Below, one piece after another: positions 34,200 through 46,696 of a stretch of DNA of 64,000 nucleotides. A program made the position numbers and the translations under genes. Position 1 is the stretch's first letter, and every line of letters begins with the position of its first letter. This DNA is from Bombyx mori (lineage: Eukaryota > Arthropoda > Insecta > Lepidoptera > Bombycidae): NCBI RefSeq assembly GCF_030269925.1, contig NC_085119.1:14853001-14917000 (forward strand), in the 5' to 3' direction. The notes under the pieces were generated by a model. That model was not told the DNA's origin. It ran no database searches and was given only the letters and a program-made list of their open reading frames with translations.

Positions 34200-35230
34200 A
34201 GGCGATATCGTTACAAATCGAATCATTTTAATTTAATTTATCAGGCAGACGAGCTTTCAGACCGCACGCGCTTACGCGGTTATGGAAGTAATTGCTAAAT
34301 ATTCATTCTTAAGTCTCCACAAATAAGCTTTACGTTTCTATTCATGCTTGAATACCCTTAAATGCAATCACTGATATGTATTCATGACCAGTCAACTTGT
34401 ACATGGCTGATCGTGTGTGACGCTTTAAGCGCGTTACCGGCTTGCATGAATAGCTCCGGAGTTAGACATAAACTGAATGTACCATTGTATTGTGAAGCTT
34501 AACTGGAAAATAAAGGCGGTTTGCTTAAGCAACGTTTACGGTTTACCACTTGCAATGTAAGTGAACCGTTTATCTCTGTGATTAAAATTCTAAAGCAGTT
34601 CTCCGTTTTGTTTCAATTTAATACATAAAAGTATATAATTTCGTGTCTCAGTACGTAATCTTTAGGCTACACTTCCGATAAACAACTAATATTTAAGGTG
34701 CATCACTGCGCATTTAAAGTCACACCGTAAAGCAACAAATAAATTAGATTGGCTAAACACACCAGCTGGTAAATGTACATTTAAAATTAGGTGAAAACTC
34801 TTTTGTTTCTGGAAATTGACAAATTTTCTTTATCAAACATTTCGATCGCAGAGTTCATTTCTCTCGAACCCTTCAGGGAAAACAGTTCGGAACCCGCAAA
34901 AGCAAAGATTACGCGATACTTTTCCTCCACACTTTTTTTATTGTATTGTTCCATTTTGAAATAAATCGTCTTCGCGTGTTTGCGTGCGTCCTATATGTAT
35001 TTTGCATGAGAAAAAGCTACTCCGAACGCGGGTGGCAAAAAGGTGCGTGATCTTTGTTGGGTCGAGGGAAATTTATGAGTCTGAAGTATGTTATATAGTT
35101 TGAGGTCGTCCTTGCTAGTTTGTATCTGTGTGACATCGGGAAACAATATTTAATATTAATTTAATGTTTTTCACTGCAAAACCTGAAACACAGACTGTGT
35201 CGCTTCAGAAATAATTAAGGTTCAAAATAC
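34200..35230. other. Anonymous sequence
   Basis: No supported coding, RNA or repeat feature. Confidence 0.4.
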
Positions 35231-35235
35231 TCCTT

Positions 35236-35482
35236 ACTTACTGGTGGTAGGACCTCTTATGAGTCCGCGCGGATAGTTACCATCGCCCTGCCTATTTCTG
35301 CCGTGAAGCAGTAATGCGTTTCGGTTTGAAGGGTGGGGCAGCCGTTGTAACTATACTGAGATCTTAGAAGTTCTACCTCAAGGTGGGTGGCGCATTTCCG
35401 TTGTAGATGTCTATGGGCTTCAGTAACCACTTAACACCAGGTGGACTGTGGCTCGTCCACCCATCTAAGCAATTAAAAAAAA
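35236..35482 (+). mobile_element. Bm1 SINE, 5' truncated
   Basis: Starts at CTTACTGGTGGTAGGACC and ends CTAAGCAATTAAAAAAAA. Confidence 0.92.
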
Positions 35483-35489
35483 GTTTGGA

Positions 35490-36235
35490 CATCCAGTATA
35501 CATTATAACTGATACTTCGATCTCATGACGTAAGATAAGTGGGGGCATTCATTTTTTAATGCTAATGGGCTAAAATTATAGTACTTTAATAAAAATACCC
35601 TATGAACCACTTAAAACTATTGTTCTTGCTTTATTTCGTTTTGTAAACAAAAAAACTTTTGTTTTTACGCTTAATTTCTTAATCTTTCTACAGAGCAGAA
35701 ATTTCTACCTTGCTTAAGGATTGTCGAATTAAATTATTTTGACTTTTTGCTCTTTGGAAGTTGTAGGCTATTATTATTAAAATGTCATTGATTTTCTCGT
35801 TACCCTTTGGAACTGAATCATTGGACTGTCTTTTAACCGGCTTACTTAATCTAATTAAGTTATTTAGTGCTTGTTTTATTTCTGAATTACTGCTCCGAAG
35901 ATAGTTTATGATGCAATAAAATGGAATTGAAACCGATCAAATGCAACTGGCGCTCAGGAAAACATCTGGGTCTTAATAGTAAATAACAATATTTTCTTTA
36001 AGGTTTTCTGGCTCACAGAAGCTGTGCGGAATACTATTAAAGAATTAAGTGCTAACTGAGCTGGGTTTTCTCATGCTAAGCGGCTGCCAAAGCCAGTGGC
36101 ACCATAATGATCCGCACACCGAAAAGTCACGTGTTTCGATAGCAATGAAAAAGAAGTTTCTAGATTGTGAAATAGACGTATATTTGTAATTTAGTTCTTG
36201 CAGTAGGGTCTTTGGTTTTGGTAATCAATTAAAAC
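35490..36235. other. Anonymous sequence
   Basis: No feature that I can support. Confidence 0.4.
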
Positions 36236-36239
36236 TAAA

Positions 36240-36556
36240 CTAGAGGTCCCGCAGTAGTCGAAATTCGACTATAATTAATTGGAATTGTAAGTTTGTACAC
36301 TATTATTATTGTATTTTATACTTCTATATTCACAAATTTCGCCAAGACTACACTAAAAAAAATGTCAACAAAGACAAACAATATATTATCTCAATTTGAC
36401 AACAGACGTCAAGAACAAAAGTTTGACAATAAATAGTATGCATGCGTGTGTGCGTCAAATACATGGTATGTAGTGTGTGTAATGTTTTCATTATTGATTT
36501 AATGTATCTTTTATGCATTATTTTAAAAAAATATTAACATTGTACACTTCTTCTAA
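36240..36556 (-). mobile_element. Helitron-like element (family B), 5' end missing
   Basis: Keeps the 3' end (plus strand CTAGAGGTCCCGCAGTAG with the hairpin) and the body through GTACACTTCTTCT. The last ~130 bp toward the 5' terminus are absent. Confidence 0.6.
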
Positions 36557-38765
36557 GCTTTAAGCTATAAGGTAAATACAAAAGATTAACTTTGACATAT
36601 AAAATTTATAAATAATAGACAAAATAAAACGAAACGATATTCGCAGTGTCTTATTGCAAAAACGAATTTCATCGAAAAACGAAAGCCCTTCGAGATATCT
36701 GGAACTTACCGAAAGTTTCCGTCCCATTTACTACGATATAAGCTTATGTGGCAAATGAATCGTTTCCACATTTCGGTATCGCTGTGAACGCAGCGCTCCA
36801 CCCTTTCTCCGAGACAAAAATCGCTAAGACCACTTTCTCAATAAATGGGTGTCCTCTTAAGAGCCACTTTGACCCAATCGAAAAAAAAAAAAAAATCTGC
36901 AGCCAACATTACCGGAATACGGAATGAGTAGGAATAAAGTCCTTGGTAAATTGAAAAACCCGAACGAAGTTTTCGTATAAATAAATACAGAAAACACCGG
37001 TCAGAGCTGTTCGGTGATAACGGCTGAGGGCCACCCGAGAAACTTAAACGTGATACGAATACTGTCCAGTTATCTTTTAGAGGTTCTATGTGAATTTAAC
37101 ATATACAATAATTGAATTTAAATGCCCGATGACGTCAGACCAATTGAAAAGCTGCGATGAATTTCTAAATGATCTTGAATCACAGAATCGTGCTAAACAT
37201 TTGCACTTTTCAATATTTTAAATTCAGTGCTAAATCTATGCCAGTCAATCGGTTTTTGAACAGTATGCGGAGATCTCATGATGAGTGAATGACATGCTTA
37301 CTGATAATATATTTTCGGCAGTGTGATAGTTTTCACGTCATTTCGTATTCTCCCATCCATTATGGTTCTTTTACGCGCTCCAAGCATTATTTACCGTTCT
37401 CGTCGAATTCTGACACAGCTCACTAAGTTTCTTGCCGGATCTTCTCAATGGGTCGCGATACCGATCCGGTGGTAGATTCAGCGAAGCACTGCTCTTGCTA
37501 CGGCAGATGTTAACCAAGTTTCCAAGGCAGACCTCCACTAGCTCTCCCTCAAGTCCGGTGAAGCTAGCATAACCCTTCGAGGTTACTAACTATAGTTAGG
37601 CAAAACAAAGTGGAAGTTTGTAACAATGTAACCTAGTCTACAATAGATGGCATGCATGTCATTAAAACAAAATATCGTCAACTTCGATAAATTTAGATCT
37701 AGAATCTAAAGAATTTAAACTACTTACTAAATTACAGCAATTACAGAGGGCCACTTAATTCGTATTGTAAACATAGCGAAGGTTGAGCTATTTACTGGCA
37801 CAATTATGTTTTATGAAATCGTTTATGTTTTAGATGTTTTAGTACAAAATTGTTTGAAATTTTGTTGGTTTTGGAATGAAGTTCCTTATGGGACGATGCG
37901 GAGGTGTACTCTAACCGGGAAAAAACGTCCGTAACGTAAGATTTTTATTAGTAATGCACACAGTGTACGACTTAACTTTGTAATAACGTACAAAAAACCA
38001 CATTTTTATTATATCTTTTTTATAAATCATTGCGAATAAAATAAAGTCAATAATAGCTTTGTAAAGTAGTTTTTTTTATCAATAAAATAATCATAATAAA
38101 AAATGTATACCCGAATAATTATTTTCTTTATACCTCGAATAGAACTTAAAATTAAAAAATTAATATTGTTATAATAAGGAACTTCGTTCCTATCCGGTAT
38201 CCCACGATACCACACATCTTTTTTTTTATAATTTATTTATGTGCCAAAAAATTTCTTTGAAAACACATCTTTGATAATTTTCATTTTTATTTCGATTCAA
38301 TTTGAGTGGCACTAAAAATTTTGCTCAAATTTAATTATAATAGATTTGCTAATCAATATTATTTTATCAGCAGATAATATAGACAACCAGATGCCGTAGG
38401 AGTAGCGTGGAAAAGTTAACTCGTGCAGATGCCATAGTGGCAAAGCACTCAACAGAGTATTTAATACGAGGTACATAAAATAGAGAACATTTAAGCAATT
38501 CCCGATAAACGTAAACTAGTAGTTTCATGCGGCAATTAAATCTCAATTGGGTCAGCTGGGCCCTCGACACAGTACTTACTATAACACAGTTATTAAATAC
38601 ACGCGGCATGCGTTCAAAACACTAAAATTATGTTCAGGAGGAAAAGAATTTGTCAACGTCTTTCGTGTAACTGTGGTATTTTTTAATTGACTCATTCTAG
38701 ACTATATTTTGTTGGTACAATGCTATAGAATATAAGATTAATTAATAGTGAACGTACTTTTTCTT
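36557..38765. other. Long anonymous stretch
   Basis: Contains a segment at about 37371-37590 (ATCCGGTGGTAGATTC, CGAAGCACTGCTCTTGCT) that I think recurs in silkworm DNA, but it occurs only once here, so I cannot show that it is a repeat. The minus-strand frame 38367-38609 has no domain. Confidence 0.35.
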
Positions 38766-38767
38766 AT

Positions 38768-38928
38768 CTAATCTTTAAAACTACGCAACGGATTTTGATA
38801 CGGTTTTTTTAGATAGATAATAGATAGAGTGATTAAAGAGGAAGGTTTATATGTATGATAACATCCATTAAATAGTAGAGAAATCAATAATAAATTATAG
38901 TTTCCGAAGCGAAGCGAGTGAACATACT
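38768..38928 (+). mobile_element. Helitron-like element (family C), partial
   Basis: ACTACGCAACGGATTTTGAT through TTTCCGAAGCGAAGCGAG. Both termini are lost. Confidence 0.55.
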
Positions 38929-38929
38929 T

Positions 38930-39985
38930 TTTATTTGTAAAAAGTTTTCGTTATTAAAAACTTTACACGTTTGTTTTCATAGATAATACGCATAAATTAG
39001 TTATAGATCAGCAACTCAAGCACTCAACAAAAATGTTTACGGGCGTCGGCCACTAGATGGCTTTGCTTCGGTTAGTTTCTCATTGCTCCTGTAGATGGCA
39101 GTAACAAATTGCTTATCCTTTATTTTTTTATAATGAAGAATTTTGTAAATTTTCTGAAACCACGAATTGATAAATTTTAATCAATTTGTCTATAATAAAT
39201 AAAGACTTGCATGATTAATTATTTTTTGTCTTTAGTTATACAATAATTAAATGCCTTAGCTTTAACAACATATGAGTTTAGGGGCCTCGGCTACAAGATG
39301 CCGCTAGTTTCCATACAAAAAAATATTTGTCTTAAAGTATTGAAGTTTCAGGGTCCTATTTGTTTTGTCAGCGATAGTTAATGTCTATTTAATATTTGTT
39401 GAGCATTAAAAAGTTATTTGAATATTTTATGAGACAATTCACCTTTATTTTTGCTATCGGAAACTTTCTAAGTATCGACTATAAACACGATTGAACGTAT
39501 TATTCTTATCATGTATTTCAGATTTAAGAATAAGATATTTTTTTTTGTCTTTGTTGCAAAGGCCACGATGACGGGAAGACTGAAAACTGCTGATAAGATA
39601 TTAGGAACAAACGATCCAAAACTCTTACTATTCAATTTTTGGTAGCTATCACTGCAACTCAGTAAGTCTTCCCGATAACGAAATAGTATAGTTTTTTTAA
39701 ATCAATAATATGCATATCTTCAGTCTGCAAGCGATTACAGTGCTTGCAACAGGATCGAAGTATTAGGAACTAAAAAGTTTATGGAATTAAAAATCACCGT
39801 AAAAGCCGAAAACTTCGAACAGTTATAATGATACAGTATTTTTTTTATACATATAATTCACTTAAATATACCCAGAGTTCTAATTTATTTTGAATGTAAA
39901 AATTAGATTATTTTTAACACATTGTTTGAACTGGTGAATTAAAGACGTGCACATAGCATCGTTGCTTCAAAATGTGGCTTTATTA
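38930..39985. other. Anonymous sequence
   Basis: No supported feature. Only a short stem-forming pair (GACGGGAAGACT / AGTCTTCCCG) was seen near 39570-39670. Confidence 0.4.
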
Positions 39986-39987
39986 TA

Positions 39988-40296
39988 CGAGGGCTGCACT
40001 AAAAGTATCGGGAATGAAATATTACCACTGTTCCTGTCATATTAAAATCTTTTTAATTGAAAACTCCTTGGTTTTAAAAATCGAATACCATTTATTTATT
40101 TAAAAAAAGATTCTCGGTCTTATCACGAGGTTTTGTCAAACTTGTTTAGTCGTTGAAAAAATGGAATTGACTCGAGAAAATTCAAGAGCGATGGTTTATT
40201 ATTTCGCGGAGAATACTTCGAAAAGCAATAAATACATTTTTAAATAGTAATGTTGTGTCACTTCGTTAATTCCCGAAATTTTCAGTGCCGCCTAGG
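39988..40296 (+). mobile_element. Internally deleted mariner element with TA target duplication
   Basis: Flanked by TA at 39986-39987 and 40297-40298. The left end reads CGAGGGCTGCACTAAAAGTA and the right end, reversed, CCTAGGCGGCACTGAAAATT: imperfect inverted repeats that share GCACT.AAA and TCGGGAAT. At 309 bp it is far below the ~1.3 kb of a full mariner. An ATG at 40161 starts MELTRENSRAMVYYF, which resembles the first residues of mariner transposases, then runs into a stop after about 28 codons. Nearly the whole transposase is deleted, so it could move only if helped. Confidence 0.75.
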
Positions 40297-40299
40297 TAA

Positions 40300-40875
40300 T
40301 CCAATGACAAGGATAATTATTTGAAAATTCAAAAGGGATTAATTAAGGTGGAAATTTAAATTAGTTTCCATTGATATAACATATTTCAAATGTGATCAGT
40401 GGGTAATGCTCACTGGAAATACGACGCAGTCACAGGCGGTTTTCAAATACGTGAACGGGGTTGATTCTGGCCAGGTTTTCCGTGCGACACGATCTGCATT
40501 GGCTACGCTAGTTACACAATGCGGAACGCTAGCAATCTCAATTTAAGCTCACGTAATGTTTCGTATATTGAACGATAGGTTTTTAGTACAGTAACAAAGT
40601 GATTACGTTGTAACTGTGTTGGATGGTGGTCTATAGAATAAGCAATCACGAATTTCATATTAATTCATATTATCTTAGCTGTATATATTTTTTTTATATA
40701 TTTTTTTATTTTTGATATTAATGCGCTGTCGATTGCACCTATGATTGAGGTGACATCTGCCATGAACTTTTGTCAATTTGTCAATGTTTTGTATTGATGA
40801 TCATTTTGTTGGTGCAACTTAATAAATAAATAAATAAATTGTAATGAGTTTTTATTTTTTAAATAGTTAAATAAA
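40300..40875. other. Anonymous sequence
   Basis: AT-rich. Ends with an AAATA-type microsatellite around 40822-40840. Confidence 0.4.
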
Positions 40876-40879
40876 TTTT

Positions 40880-41140
40880 ATCATTCATCATTATCCTATC
40901 CTTCTCCCAGTCACCTGGGGTCGGCGCAATATGTTTTCTCCTTCCATACTCTTCTATCATATACCATTCCTTCGCTCACTCCCTTCTTACCCATATCGTC
41001 TTTCACGCAATCCATCCATTTCTTCTTAGGTCTACCTCTTCCTCTATATCCTTCCATATTCATACTTAACATTCTCTTACCAACCTCTTTTTCATTTCGT
41101 CTCATCACATGTCCATACCATCCCAAACCCGCAATTCTCA
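40880..41140 (-). pseudogene. RTE-like LINE C-terminal fragment
   Basis: The minus-strand frame 41126-40911 reads LGWYGHVMRRNEKEVGKRML-type sequence, then GRGRPKKKWMDCVKDDM and MVYDRRVW. This GH.MRR...GRPKKxWxDCVxxDM signature ends the ORF of many RTE-type insect LINEs. Only the last ~75 codons are present, as expected for 5' truncation. Confidence 0.75.
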
Positions 41141-41399
41141 GTGAAATAAATTTTATATACTATAGTATTTCTATGGATTTTCGCGAGTCTGAGACATTAT
41201 TAAAACCACTTTTACGATTTTATCTCGCGGTTTTTTATGACATTACATTATTTTCGATTGTTCGAATATTTTACAGTTTTAGTGGTAACCGACGATTAAA
41301 AGAATAGTTTTAATTAGAACATAATATAGTAGTAAAATTGTATTTAATTAATACCCGCGCCGATTGCTTATTTGAGGCCTTTTGACTCCGCATAAAACA

Positions 41400-41609
41400 T
41401 CACTACATAGTATAAAACATAGTCCCTATATCTGTCTGTCCCTATTTATGCTTAAATCTTTAAAACTACGCAACGGATTTTGATGCGGTTTTTTTTAATA
41501 GATAGAGTGATTGAAAAGAAAGGTTTATATGTATAATAACATCCATTAAATAGTAGAGAAATCAATAATAAATTATAGTTTCCGAAGCGAAGCGAGGGCG
41601 GGTCGCTAG
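41400..41609 (+). mobile_element. Helitron-like element (family C), complete
   Basis: A|TCACTACATAGTATAAAAC ... GGGCGGGTCGCTAG|T, 210 bp. The minus-strand frame 41685-41452 is a shadow of it. Confidence 0.6.
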
Positions 41610-41651
41610 TAATAAATATATCACAAAAGTAAAGGATCACAATTTTTAAAA

Positions 41652-42089
41652 TTTTATTTTTACTGTTTAGATAGGTGAACGACACAGCCCACCTTGTGTT
41701 AAGTGGTTACTGGAGCCCATGGACATCTACAACGTAAATGCGCCACCCACCTTGAGATATAAGTTCTAAGGTCTCAGTATAGTTACAACGGCTACTCCAC
41801 CCTTCAAACCGAAACGCATTACTGCTTAACGGCAGAAATAGGCGGGGTGGTGGTACTTACACGTGCGGACTCACAAGAGGTCCTACCACCAGTAATTATG
41901 CAAATTATAACTTTGCGGGTTTGATTTTTATTACACGATGTTATTCCTTCACCGTACAAGTCAATTATGAACATTTGTTAAGTATGTATATCATTAGAAA
42001 AATTGGTACTCGCCTACGGGATTTGCACACCGTTGCAACGCTAAATACGAACGCACCGGACGTCTTATCCTTTAGGCCACGACGACTTC
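41652..42089 (-). mobile_element. Bm1-type SINE, full length
   Basis: Ends (5', minus sense) with the tRNA-like head GAAGTCGTCGTGGCCTAAAG near 42089-42070. The B box is damaged (GGTGTGCAAATCCC instead of GTTCGAATCCC), so it is probably silent. The T-rich tail side lies near 41652. Confidence 0.9.
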
Positions 42090-42094
42090 AAATT

Positions 42095-42795
42095 CTTGAC
42101 CAATTCTCATGTTATCCATGTATTAAGTCCATCCATGTAAGATGGCATACGTTATGAGCCATAATTTTAAGAAACGGAAAAAGTGGTGCGTTTCTTCTTT
42201 TTTTGAAACTAATTTTAGATGTTTGGGAGAAAGTAATGTTGTTTCAGTCAATAGCTACTGCCAAATATGTACAAAAAAAAACAAATCTACTTAAAACTTT
42301 TATTAGTGAAATGCGTCGTCAGTTTCTCGTGCGACCTATTTAAACTTTGCCTTGAATCGCACCAGCGGAATTCGCAACACGTACCTGCCTACATACGTTA
42401 GCAGTTTCCCTGGAACGGTATGCATATTAACGAAATTAAATTTCAACTAATACTACCTACCTGTGAACTTGATATCGCCTAAATCAGATTGAAAACGTAG
42501 TGCTGGAGAAGAGATTCCAGAAATAATAACTTTAATTAAAATAGCACATTGAGTGAAGTTACAGACAACATGGCGTGAATACAATTTTGATGTACGAAGA
42601 CAAAACCTTTATTGTATTTTACTGCCAGCCCTACTAAAAACCCACATAAGTACTTCGTGGCAATGATAGGTAGAATGATTGAAGCAATCGATAATTAGGA
42701 TTTTTTGCCATACATGTCTCAATTAGATATCCCTTCAGCATTGAAGTAATTCATCAATACATTTTATGTGGCTGCATTAGGGGCTGCATTGGCTG
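42095..42795. other. Anonymous sequence
   Basis: No supported feature. A GGCTGCATTA motif is repeated near 42771-42800. Confidence 0.4.
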
Positions 42796-42799
42796 CATT

Positions 42800-43100
42800 A
42801 TTTATATAGAGGAAGTCTGAAAGTGGCACCTGTGACAGAGAAGCTGAAAAGTGCGCGTTTGGGATGGTATGGACATGTGATGAGACGAAATGAAAATGAG
42901 GTTTGTAAGAGAATGTTAACTATGAATGTGAAAGGATACAGAGAAAGAGGTAGACCTAAGAAGAAATTGAGGGATTGCATGAAAGACGGTATGGGTAAGA
43001 TGGGAGTGAGCGAAGAAATGGTATATGATAGAAGAGTATGGTAGGAGAAAACATGTTGCGCCGATCCCAGGTGACTGGGAGAAGGGCAGGTAATGATGAT
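42800..43100 (+). pseudogene. RTE-like LINE C-terminal fragment
   Basis: The frame 42823-43044 reads LGWYGHVMRRNENEVCKRML and RERGRPKKKLRDCMKDGM, closely related to the minus-strand copy at 40880-41140. It ends with a GGTGACTGGGAGAAGGGCAG 3' UTR and a short GATGAT tail. Confidence 0.78.
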
Positions 43101-43109
43101 TAGGGATTG

Positions 43110-44300
43110 TCTATTGAATAGGGTACTAATACTTGGACAAGTATTCAGGTACTTTATTACACAATTAAATGCGGCTCCACGTGTCATGACGCTTACGTCA
43201 TACCACTTGAAGTTTTATTAACAGCCAATATTATTGATGATTAGTTTTGTTTCCAGCCAGTAGTATTGTCAACTACTTTTGTATATAAGCGCGTGTTCTA
43301 TTAATATTCATACAGTGTGCTTCGTGAAATAAGCCGGTGTGAAGTGCGTGTCACATTACTGGGCCACGAGAACTTGTAAATAACTTCAATAATGAACCAA
43401 GTTAAATGCCAAGTGTAATCGTTTGTACATTTTCCAAGGAACATTTCAAAATTAAATCTTTACCAGCGTTTTAATTAAGCAACACATAGTTTCTCAAGTC
43501 GACGCCTTAGCGGAAACTATTGTAGTCAAATGCTACTTTAATTTGAGCAACGTGTCACCTCCCTAGTTAGTCACCCTAGTTAAGCGCGCAAAACTTTATT
43601 ACATATATCGAGCTTTGCGCGTGTCACCGAATATGTAATTGGCAACTTCTCTTTAAGCGGAGCAATCTAATTTGAAAATACGTGGCCTTGATTATATACA
43701 CGTCTTATTTCATCTGTACCGAACGAAAAGAGATGCAAATCGACGTTGTAAGTTTCAAACGATTTCGGTATAGGGTGTCGGAATATCGGGTAACAAGATA
43801 ACGGGAGCTAGCCACGAAACGGCAGACCCACACGGATCTTTAGATGATATGAAATTATGAATTATTGATTAGAGCGAAAGCTGTAATTACTCCTGTTCGG
43901 TGAACAGCCAAAATACAAGAAATTGGATCATTTCGAATGTTGAATTACAATTTGAATATTTCGCGAGACAGATTAACATAGTGAAGAGGTTCGAAAGTTT
44001 TGGATTGGAATATTTTGAATTCGGGGGGATTTATTCGATTACAGCGTCCGGAACCAATTATTCCTTATTTGCTATAATTGATTTTGATATCACACATCAA
44101 CTGACGAGCGTATTTATGTTTATATTATATTTATATAATGTATTATTTTATTTACATCAAAATAAAGTTTACTATAGCACAAACTGAGTAGCTCTATAAA
44201 GAGAAGCAACATTTAAAGCTATTGCTTCACCACTTTTTTATGTTTTTTATATTACAGTCTTCAAAAATGTTTTAATATTTCTAAAATTCTATTTAATATT
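43110..44300. other. Anonymous sequence
   Basis: The plus frame 43900-44187 (95 codons) has no identifiable domain. TGTATATAAGCGCG near 43271 is a possible TATA element with nothing coding downstream. Confidence 0.35.
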
Positions 44301-44305
44301 TTTAT

Positions 44306-44548
44306 TGGTGGTTGGACCTCTTGTAAGTCCGCGCGGGTAGGTAACACCACCCTGCCTATTTCTGCCGTGAAGCAGTAATGCGTTTCGGTTTGAAGGGTAG
44401 GGCAGCCGTTGTAATTATACTGAGATCTTAGAACTTATATTTCAAGGTGGGTGGCGCATTTACGTTGTAGATGTCTATGGGCTCCAGTAACCACTTAACA
44501 CCAGGTGGGCTGTGAGCTCGTCCACCCTACTAAGCAATAAAAAAAAGT
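44306..44548 (+). mobile_element. Bm1 SINE, 5' truncated
   Basis: TATTGGTGGTTGGACCTCTT through CTAAGCAATAAAAAAAAG. Confidence 0.92.
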
Positions 44549-44549
44549 A

Positions 44550-45070
44550 AAAAAAAATCGTATTGAGGTTACATCTCCCCCCTTCTAAATTAGAAAGTTT
44601 TAATGTACTACTCCATTGCTGGAATAAGTTTGATAATATGAAGTATCACAAACTATCACAAACTTAATGCAACTGTATTTAAAACCAATTTTACGGTTTC
44701 ATTTGCGTTTATTATTTTCGACGTTTCGATAAACTTTACAGTTTTTGTGGACGGACGACTAGTCTAAAATCATTCGTAAAAGAACTTTTAATCATCTCTA
44801 CGACTCGTAGAACTAAAGGTAGTACTTTAACTATGAACGGCTAGTCTTGAACTGCCCAAGACCGAGCAAATATCACTAGTGCGACAAATCAATTCAGCAC
44901 CAGTTTTAAGCGCCAAAATAGTATTTTCAGTGTTTTATATATGTGTTTTTTTAAATGCATTATATTATTTACCACTTTGAAACTAATATCTTTTGATTAC
45001 ACTTTAAATTACACTACAGATATCTCAGTTTACTTGTGACGTCTTCTTTAGTGATTATTTCACCAGCGAG
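44550..45070. other. Anonymous sequence
   Basis: No supported feature. Confidence 0.4.
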
Positions 45071-45075
45071 CGTAT

Positions 45076-45453
45076 TGTTACGCGCTGAGGTTCGGGATAA
45101 ATAAAATTCTACCGAATTACATGTTAACAGTGTATTAACACTTAGAACACTTAAAACACTTCACACACAAATTCTCAACTCGCTTCTTCTGCTTCGCTTC
45201 AGGTGATTCGTTCGCTGCTTCGCTTCGAGTAGTTCCGATTACTGACGTGCCATTTCTGCAATGCTTTTATAGCCGATACCACATCCCTAGAATTATCGAG
45301 AACATTCCTCACAAGTCGAGTATTTTCGAGGTGTGTTTCCGCTATCTTACAATATATGGCATTATACTTCTCGAGCGTTCTAGATGCTACTAGATCCTGC
45401 GAAATTATTTCGGCTATTCAGCGATATATGGCGTTACTCTTACCGGCGTAACA
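45076..45453 (-). mobile_element. Probable solo LTR
   Basis: In minus-strand sense it runs TGTTACGCCGGTAAGAGT ... CTGAGCGCGTAACA, i.e. TG...CA ends with the short inverted repeat TGTTACG/CGTAACA, 378 bp. A TATA box (GGCTATAAAAGCATTGC) lies mid-way, followed by purine-rich repeats of GAAGCGAAGCAG, and a T-rich polyadenylation-like end. No gag or pol adjoins it, so it looks like a recombination product of an LTR element. Flanks (GTAT/ATAT) give only an imperfect 4-bp duplication, and no second LTR is in the window. Confidence 0.6.
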
Positions 45454-45459
45454 ATATTT

Positions 45460-46270
45460 ATAACTCCGCTGCTTACCTTCATCTTCTGTTTATGTATGTC
45501 GTATGGTCTCCACATTTCGCTTCAAGGTTAAGATAGATTTTCTACATGTATTGAAACTTCGTCCTCGCGTTACAAGACAGGTGAGCATGAGGCGGTTTTA
45601 TGAGCTTAATGTTATAACTTAAAATAAATCAAAAATTTACTTTTTGACTTGTTTTTAAATAGATTGGCGAATCCAAGCTTACCCAGTCTGGTTAACATTA
45701 TTAGTATGAGATGGAAAATCACAGTACCTTTCTTATATTATATGGTGTGTAAATTGATTTTAAATTATAAATAATTTAATTCTTAAGTGCATAATTATTA
45801 TTTATGTAATGAGCATCAACGAGATTTAGATTTAAATTGTATTCGTTATATATTTTATTGCAGAAATAAAGTATACATACAACAATATAAAAAAACTCTG
45901 ACTATCATGATCACTACCAAAGACTATAATACGACACTCATTTATTATTAAATCTTCTCACCGAATTTCTGAAGGTTTATACTGAAAAATAATCAAACTT
46001 GAACGCAACAAAGTCCCCGTTTAGTGTCGACGGGAACTAGTCTAAATTGTTAATCTTGAAAACTTGGCACAACAGTTGTCAAAGCAAGCCAACGCCGGGC
46101 ATTCCGCTCGCACTTAAAGCTGAAATTCCAAAGAGCAGATTTGAGCTAGGCATAACTCACACCAGCGATCCACATCTAAAGAATTTCTCAATTTTGCTAA
46201 ACGTGTTTTGCATTTCAAATGTACATGGTTCAATTATTTTTCGTGTAACTGATATTTTGATAATAGATAA
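45460..46270. other. Anonymous sequence
   Basis: No supported coding or repeat feature. Confidence 0.4.
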
Positions 46271-46274
46271 GTAT

Positions 46275-46460
46275 TTTTTTTTCTCCCCCTTATTCCACTA
46301 GGTGGGGTCGGCATAGCTAATTTTTCTCTTCCATTCTCTTCTATTTGTCGTCATCTCAACACTCACTCCTCTCTCTCTCTCTCTCATATCGTCATTCACA
46401 CACTCCATCCATGTCTTCTTCGGTCGACCTCTTCCCCCTCTACCTTGCACTACTATTTCC
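46275..46460 (-). pseudogene. RTE-like LINE C-terminal fragment, diverged subfamily
   Basis: The minus strand encodes pieces of the GRPKKTWMECV...DDM tail. GAGGTCGACCGAAGAAGACA (reversed) and the ACCCCACCTAGTGG end match the plus-strand copy at 60290-60540. A (CT)n run at 46371-46386 sits inside. Confidence 0.6.
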
Positions 46461-46696
46461 ATATATGCGTCGTATTTATTAAAATCATTGTATTTATTAA
46501 AACGCTGTATTGTATTTATTAAAGTCAGTCCAGAAATAATTTACGGTAATCGATTTTTACTTTGGTTTTGAATAGATTAGGCGGAACTTTTGCTAAAAGT
46601 CTTACGATTATTTGCTTCAAGTTTGTCTATTTATAAGAAATTTTTGGGCAATGTTATGCTTGCTGCAGTCTTAAATCGTTGAGGCCTAAACGATAA

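Noticed and set aside
37371..37590. Possible dispersed LINE or SINE fragment
   Set aside because: It looks familiar from silkworm sequence, but only one copy is present here and no terminus or coding motif can be shown.
38367..38609. 80-codon minus-strand frame that could be a small gene
   Set aside because: No domain, signal peptide, promoter or splice evidence, and length within chance expectation.
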